Shown: one piece after another, positions 60,301 through 64,000 of the stretch | How the letters are laid out: every line of letters begins with the position of its first letter | Numbering within the stretch: position 1 is the first letter of the stretch | Assembly (NCBI RefSeq): GCF_000023325.1 | Contig: NC_012785.1 | Coordinates: 992,001 to 1,056,000 of the forward strand | Reading direction: 5' to 3' | DNA length: 64,000 nucleotides | Origin: Kosmotoga olearia TBF 19.5.1 | Lineage (GTDB): Bacteria > Thermotogota > Thermotogae > Petrotogales > Kosmotogaceae | Notes under the pieces: model-generated | What the model saw: the letters and a program-made list of their open reading frames with translations, nothing else | What the model was told of the DNA's origin: nothing | The model's database searches: none | Translations under genes and position numbers: made by a program

Positions 60301-61317
60301 CTATCCCCCTATCTTCAAGTATTTGTTTGTGAGCCCAACAGCCTCAAGTCTGTCTGTTTGCATTTCCATGGCTGCTCTGATACCATCTATCGTCTCAGGG
60401 ATAACGACGGCTTCTTGAGGAATATTCAAGGCGTAGATAATGTGATCTTCAAAGATCGTTACCGTTTCTTCCCAGATCGCTATCTCGTACATATCTCCTC
60501 TGGGGTTTCCAAGATCTCTGGCGTATTTGAAGAGAGATGCGTTACCGAGGAATCCGTCCGCGATTCTCACTACTCTGATTCTTGGATGGGCTCTGAAACT
60601 TTCGAGGACTTCCTCTCTGGTTATCTTCTTTTTTGGTTTGGCAAATACGGTGATTATATGTCCGTGGGTAACCGGTGTGTGAACGAGAACACCCGTAGCT
60701 TTTACATGAGGCATTATCAGCATAAGGTCAACAGCCTGGTGATTGGGAACAGGATCGATTTTAAGGGCATTGGTAAGCCCCCTGTGATAATCACCTGGAT
60801 CAGCTACACGTCTGACTATATGGATCATTACGCTATCTATTCCAACGACCCTGTCGAGACAATCAACAGAGCGAATGAGTCCGGTTGTGTTACAGGATGT
60901 GAGTTTCAAAAACTGTTTACCGATTCCCTTTTCGTAATTGGCATATCCATGGAAGAAAACATCCGCTACACTTGTTTTTTCTCCACCCTGGAAGATGGCT
61001 TTTTTCCCGTACTTTTCATAAAGAACCTTATTCTTTGCGCCAACACCGGCATTTGTAGCATCAAGAATGATATCGACCTTCTGGATTAGTTCTTCCAGAG
61101 TCCCGGAAATTGGTATTCCGGCTTCTTCAAGTTTCTCCCTGTTTTCCGGTACAGCAAGATAAAAATCGTAGGGCATTCCTTTTTCCTTCAGTGCTCTAAC
61201 GGGAAGAGTGGGTCCAATATCGGCAACCCCCACAAGCTCCATATCACCTTGAAATGCTACTCCATCGGCAAGTCTCTGCCCTATGGTTCCATAACCTACT
61301 ACACCGACCTTTACCAT
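60301..61317 (-). CDS. Archaeal-type (type II) glyceraldehyde-3-phosphate dehydrogenase-like protein
   Basis: 338 residues. VKVGVVGYGTIGQRLADGV is the archaeal GAPDH start, and LTSCNTTGLIRSVDCLD gives catalytic Cys142. IVRRVADPGD, YARDLGNPRGDMYEIAIWEE and ALNIPQEAVVIPETIDGIRA follow the archaeal pattern. The usual archaeal SHHGPD segment reads NHQAVD (192-197), in the region that contacts the substrate phosphate. An Asp33 after the second strand suggests NAD use. Directly after lacI, first structural gene of the locus. A normal glycolytic role cannot be excluded but the site change argues otherwise. Confidence 0.85.
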   Translation of the reverse strand: MVKVGVVGYGTIGQRLADGVAFQGDMELVGVADIGPTLPVRALKEKGMPYDFYLAVPENREKLEEAGIPISGTLEELIQKVDIILDATNAGVGAKNKVLYEKYGKKAIFQGGEKTSVADVFFHGYANYEKGIGKQFLKLTSCNTTGLIRSVDCLDRVVGIDSVMIHIVRRVADPGDYHRGLTNALKIDPVPNHQAVDLMLIMPHVKATGVLVHTPVTHGHIITVFAKPKKKITREEVLESFRAHPRIRVVRIADGFLGNASLFKYARDLGNPRGDMYEIAIWEETVTIFEDHIIYALNIPQEAVVIPETIDGIRAAMEMQTDRLEAVGLTNKYLKIGG

Positions 61318-61333
61318 TTGAAATCCCTCCTGT

Positions 61334-62323
61334 TTATAGTTTCACGCTGTCTCGAATAACAATGTTGGTAAACAACGATATCTGTGTAGGCCTTATGTCT
61401 TCGTTGTTCAACAGGTCAAAAAGCCTTTTGGCAGCAAGAGAGCCCATTTCTTCTTTGAAGACATTGACCGTTGTCAAAGCAGGATCTGATGTTTCTGCGG
61501 ATTCTATATCGTCAAAACCCATTACTCCCACATCATCTGGAACACGTTTTCCCAAAGCCTTCAAACATTCAATTACTTTAAGAGCAACCCTGTCTTCACA
61601 GGTAGCGATCGCTTCGACTTCAGGGTGTTCTTCAAGGATTCTCTTTGTGATTTCCAGCATGTTGCTTTTTTCGTTGAATGGATAAACCAGAGGAGTGTAA
61701 CCTTTTTCGTACATAGCTTTTTCGTAACCGAGCCTTCTTTGTTCATAGCTGAAGTGGGTGGCAGTATCGAATAGATAAGCTATTGAACGATAACCTTTAT
61801 CCAGAAAGTACTTTATTAACTTGTACTCACCATAGAAACCATTGGAAACAACACAATCAATTTCATAACCATAAATATATTGGTCAACGAGAACGACGGG
61901 TTTTCCGATACTTTGAAAGAAATCAATAGTTTTTTTAGTAACGCCTCCACCGACCAGCAAAAACCCCTGTTTTCCTTTTATGTTTTCTTCGAGATTTTTA
62001 GAGTCAACGGAAAAAATGGTAAAGTTACATTTTTTCCTGGAAAAGTACTTTTGTATTCCCTCAATAACCTTGAGATAAAACTGATAATCTCTACTTTCAA
62101 TTCCCCTAAAAACTTCATCAGTACAGCCTATTCCTATCTCCCAATAGCGTTTTTTGGCAAGGTTTTTTGCAAAAAGGTCAGGTGTGTAGTCAAGAGATTC
62201 TATTGCCATCAAAACTTTTTGTCGGGTTTTTTCAGAAACATTCGGACTTCCATTTAAAACGCGGGATACTGTTGCAGTTGATACATTCGCGATTCGTGCT
62301 ATGTCTTTTGTTCTCACTTTCAA
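61334..62323 (-). CDS. LacI-family transcriptional regulator of the inositol locus
   Basis: About 329 residues. The N-terminal HTH is TKDIARIANVSTATVSRVLNGSPNVSEKTR, followed by a periplasmic-binding-protein-like effector domain (IGIGCTDEVF to VMGFDDIESAETSDPALTTV). Start: TTG at 62323, nine bases after AAAGGAGG; an ATG at 62332 is too close to that site. It is the first gene of the long minus-strand run and lies just below a 14-bp palindrome covering its own predicted transcription start, so autoregulation and control of the whole locus are likely. Confidence 0.92.
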   Translation of the reverse strand: MKVRTKDIARIANVSTATVSRVLNGSPNVSEKTRQKVLMAIESLDYTPDLFAKNLAKKRYWEIGIGCTDEVFRGIESRDYQFYLKVIEGIQKYFSRKKCNFTIFSVDSKNLEENIKGKQGFLLVGGGVTKKTIDFFQSIGKPVVLVDQYIYGYEIDCVVSNGFYGEYKLIKYFLDKGYRSIAYLFDTATHFSYEQRRLGYEKAMYEKGYTPLVYPFNEKSNMLEITKRILEEHPEVEAIATCEDRVALKVIECLKALGKRVPDDVGVMGFDDIESAETSDPALTTVNVFKEEMGSLAAKRLFDLLNNEDIRPTQISLFTNIVIRDSVKL

Positions 62324-62346
62324 AAGCTTCATCCTCCTTTGGTAAT

Positions 62347-62360
62347 TGTAAGCGATTACA
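62347..62360. promoter_or_regulatory. LacI-type operator, proximal
   Basis: TGTAAGCGATTACA has arms TGTAA/TTACA around a central GCGA, the size and CG-centred form of LacI-family sites. It overlaps the predicted start point of lacI, directly below the -10. Confidence 0.8.
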
Positions 62361-62388
62361 TTTATATGCCATATTATTTCACATCAAA
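62361..62388 (-). promoter_or_regulatory. Predicted promoter of lacI and the inositol locus
   Basis: Minus-strand TTTGAT (62388-62383), 16-bp spacer, TATAAA (62366-62361). The operator at 62347-62360 begins immediately downstream. Confidence 0.6.
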
Positions 62389-62474
62389 GGTTATTAAAGC
62401 TAACCTGTTTTCTACTGAACATATACAGTCAGGACTAAATAATCCGGATTAGCGGTTTTTGACTGAAGTGATTA

Positions 62475-62488
62475 TGTAATCGCTTACA
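62475..62488. promoter_or_regulatory. LacI-type operator, distal
   Basis: TGTAATCGCTTACA, exactly the reverse complement of the proximal site, 128 bp away centre to centre. The spacing is close to twelve helical turns and would allow looping. A TATAAT (62504-62509) just beyond it reads toward no gene. A separate perfect palindrome, TAATCCGGATTA (62440-62451), lies between the two. Confidence 0.78.
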
Positions 62489-62599
62489 ATTGCATTGAAA
62501 AGATATAATATATGAATTTTTTCACAAAATACAACGGCATATGACCTTTTTAAGCGAAACACGAAATGATAAATGCGAAGTATTTCACAAGCAGATTGC

Positions 62600-62993
62600 T
62601 TATGTATGCGGATACATTTTTGGTGGTGAGCGCTGGTCTGCGTCCAGGAGGATTGGAATGGCTATGCCGTTGACGCTTGGAGCGACTACGTCGCTGACAA
62701 AAAAGGGCACAGCATCCTGTATAAAATCCGAGAGTCCGAGACCCGAGAATCCGAGAAATCAAGAACAGCGGATCTTGAATCATGTTCAGGATGACGGTTT
62801 TACCAAACGTCGCTTCATCAGTCGACAGCTTCCGCAAGCATCCTGTTTTTCTCAGACTCTCTTGTTTTTCCAATCTCCAGTTTCTAACATCCAATCTCGC
62901 TCTTGATCTCTAATCCCGGGTCTCGGGCTCTCGGTTCTCGGATTCTCGGTTATTTATCTGCACCCTAGACCCGGTTTTTATAGTCTCGGCTTT
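62600..62993. repeat. Repeat-like, non-coding stretch with degenerate inverted arms
   Basis: No gene is supported between 62489 and 62993. Words of the type CCGAGAGTCCGAGACC recur at about 62727-62758, and their reverse complements (CTCGGGCTCTCGGTTCTCGG) at about 62923-62953, about 165 bp apart. Adjacent sequence has weak open frames on both strands with no ribosome site and odd composition (Arg/Ser/Pro-rich). It looks like a decayed dispersed repeat or a miniature element, placed beside a tRNA gene. Confidence 0.5.
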
Positions 62994-63032
62994 CTAAAAA
63001 AAAAAGAAACGGCGCTCTTTTCGAACGCCGTT
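62994..63032 (-). terminator. Rho-independent terminator of the tRNA gene
   Basis: On the minus strand AACGGCG (63032-63026) pairs with CGCCGTT (63014-63008), followed by TCTTTTTTTTTT. It begins three bases after the encoded CCA. Confidence 0.88.
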
Positions 63033-63034
63033 CC

Positions 63035-63110
63035 TGGTCGGGGCGACTGGACTTGAACCAGCGACCTTCTGCGCCCCATGCAGACACGCTTCCATCTGCG
63101 CTACGCCCCG
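63035..63110 (-). tRNA. tRNA-Pro(GGG)
   Basis: 76 nt including encoded CCA. Acceptor CGGGGCG pairs with CGCCCCG, discriminator A. The anticodon stem TCTGC/GCAGA encloses the loop ATGGGGC, giving anticodon GGG (proline, codons CCC and CCU). The T arm has GGTTCAAGTCC. It has its own promoter and terminator. Confidence 0.95.
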
Positions 63111-63119
63111 CTAAACTTC

Positions 63120-63148
63120 ATTCTATCACAGAGAACAATCACTTTCAA
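63120..63148 (-). promoter_or_regulatory. Promoter of tRNA-Pro
   Basis: Minus-strand TTGAAA (63148-63143), 17-bp spacer, TAGAAT (63125-63120). The mature tRNA begins ten bases after the -10. Confidence 0.75.
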
Positions 63149-63251
63149 GTATATTGTCTATGGCACTTTTTTGTTGTACATCCGGGAGGGTATATGGTTT
63201 CTTTATTCATGTTAAAATTCAATTGAGAAGAGAGGGAAGGAGGGGGGTAAT

Positions 63252-64000
63252 TTGGATGATACGGTTATCCTCACCTTATATGAAAGACAGATTCTGGTAG
63301 AAGGTATTGATATTGAATTTCAACAAAGACTCACAGAGCAGGTTTTGGGAGTTCCGAGAATACCTGCCGAAAGGTTGATAGTAAGGTTATTGTTCAGGTC
63401 AGGGTTGCTTGGGGTTTCCCAAGACTATTCCTGGGATGAAATGAAAGTTCTTTCGGGGATTAATTCTTATATTTTTCCTTCTTCAGAAACTACGGTTATT
63501 TTCGAAAATTCAAGTGAGATGTCAGTTGAGTATGACAACACCAATGATCGGGTTACAGTAAAATCCCCGGCAAATATTTCGGATATAGCCGCGGTAATAC
63601 TGGCAAGCAAGGTCTTCATGGCTTTTTTGAAGAAGGAAGGCACAAAGCTTTCCCCGGATATAATACCGGATTTTGGCAGATTTTCAATCCCGGAAAACAA
63701 AAAGGTAATGGTGGTCGGAGCTGGAGGGCTTGGATCACCGGTAATTGAATATTTGCTCCGTTGGGGATTGAAAAAGCTGGTGGTTGTCGACAATGATTGG
63801 GTGAATGTATCCAACCTTCACAGACAGACGTTGTATTTCTACGAAGATATTGGGAAGCCAAAGGTCAAGGTTTTAGAGAAAAGGATTTCCCGTTTCATGC
63901 AGGACGTTGAAATCATCGGTTATGAGACAACATTTTGTGGAGAAATGTTGTCAAAAGAGAAACCAGATGTTGTTGTTTCAGCGGTGGATAATTTCAGGAC
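63252..64000 (+). CDS. ThiF/MoeB/HesA-like E1 enzyme (partial, 3' end outside window)
   Basis: At least 249 residues are in the window. The start is TTG at 63252, six bases after GGAGGGG. The N-terminus has LYERQILVEGIDIEFQQRLTEQ, like the RQI...G segment of E1 proteins. About 130 residues then precede the adenylate-binding VMVVGAGGLGSPVIEYLLRWGLKKLVVVDND (about 153-183) and VNVSNLHRQTLYFYEDIGKPK, with VSAVDNFR at the edge. It adenylates a sulfur carrier or ubiquitin-like protein C-terminus for thiamin, Moco or thiolation chemistry. The stretch between the two parts is longer than in MoeB/ThiF and not recognised. Confidence 0.82.
   Translation, partial: MDDTVILTLYERQILVEGIDIEFQQRLTEQVLGVPRIPAERLIVRLLFRSGLLGVSQDYSWDEMKVLSGINSYIFPSSETTVIFENSSEMSVEYDNTNDRVTVKSPANISDIAAVILASKVFMAFLKKEGTKLSPDIIPDFGRFSIPENKKVMVVGAGGLGSPVIEYLLRWGLKKLVVVDNDWVNVSNLHRQTLYFYEDIGKPKVKVLEKRISRFMQDVEIIGYETTFCGEMLSKEKPDVVVSAVDNFR

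Noticed and set aside
62541-62906. Open frames of about 115-120 codons on both strands
   Set aside because: No ribosome site, repeat-derived Arg/Ser/Pro-rich translations, overlapping frames in opposite directions; treated as part of a decayed repeat.

Overview
The window reads as a chromosome segment of an anaerobic, probably thermophilic bacterium of the Thermotogota. The best guess is Kosmotoga or Mesotoga. This rests on gene content: a complete lysine-fermentation set, a fab operon using FabK, several oligosaccharide-type ABC transporters, a TM1266-type small protein and archaeal-type glycolytic paralogues. No marker gene in the window proves the assignment. Genes are dense, starts often carry strong GGAGG-type ribosome binding sites, and TTG/GTG starts are common.

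Layout. 1-3.9 kb (minus): an operon of DhnA-type aldolase, SorC regulator, zinc dehydrogenase and two sugar ABC permeases, the last cut by the window edge. 4.1-5.7 kb: a micro-operon of two tiny ORFs with a consensus promoter and a terminator, then an HExxH lipoprotein. 5.8-9.8 kb (minus): a 2-hydroxyacyl-CoA-dehydratase-like protein, a dehydratase/activator fusion and a Sua5 protein. 10.2-13.4 kb (plus): metallophosphoesterase, glutaredoxin-like protein, galT and galK. 13.5-19 kb (plus): a BMP/nucleoside-type ABC transporter whose first permease carries a Cache-like sensor domain. 19-20.3 kb: a PspC protein and a membrane-anchored protein. 20.3-30.1 kb (minus): the lysine degradation operon kal-kce-kdd-kamA-(MaoC)-kamB-kamC-kamD-kamE, ending in a lipid-kinase gene interrupted by an in-frame TGA. 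30.3-35.9 kb: a methyltransferase and the fab genes (fabZ minus; fabH-fabK-fabD-acpP-fabF plus). 36-38.5 kb: a TM1266-like protein and a double-VWA secreted protein, followed by a repeat-rich gene-free stretch.

39-62.3 kb is almost entirely minus strand. From 62.3 kb downward it looks like one long LacI-controlled inositol locus: lacI, archaeal-type GAPDH, archaeal-type PGK, LarA-like racemase, split transketolase, D-malate/tartrate-type decarboxylating dehydrogenase, iolB, iolD, iolE, iolG, a carbohydrate ABC transporter, a TIM-barrel isomerase/epimerase, a PfkB kinase resembling inositol kinases, a beta-propeller-like protein, a GH130-like protein and an M24-fold protein. A tandem 524-bp duplication lies between the last two. 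The window ends with tRNA-Pro(GGG) and the start of a ThiF/MoeB-like gene.

The most interesting inference is that the inositol locus encodes a route replacing IolC/IolJ/IolA. IolG, IolE, IolD and IolB make 5-dehydro-2-deoxy-D-gluconate. Written from its CH2OH end, this is a D-threo ketose, the configuration transketolase cleaves. Loss of the two-carbon unit would leave D-malate semialdehyde, an analogue of glyceraldehyde 3-phosphate. The GAPDH-like and PGK-like enzymes could then make malyl phosphate and D-malate plus ATP, and the decarboxylating dehydrogenase would yield pyruvate. The genes are seen directly; the pathway is inferred.
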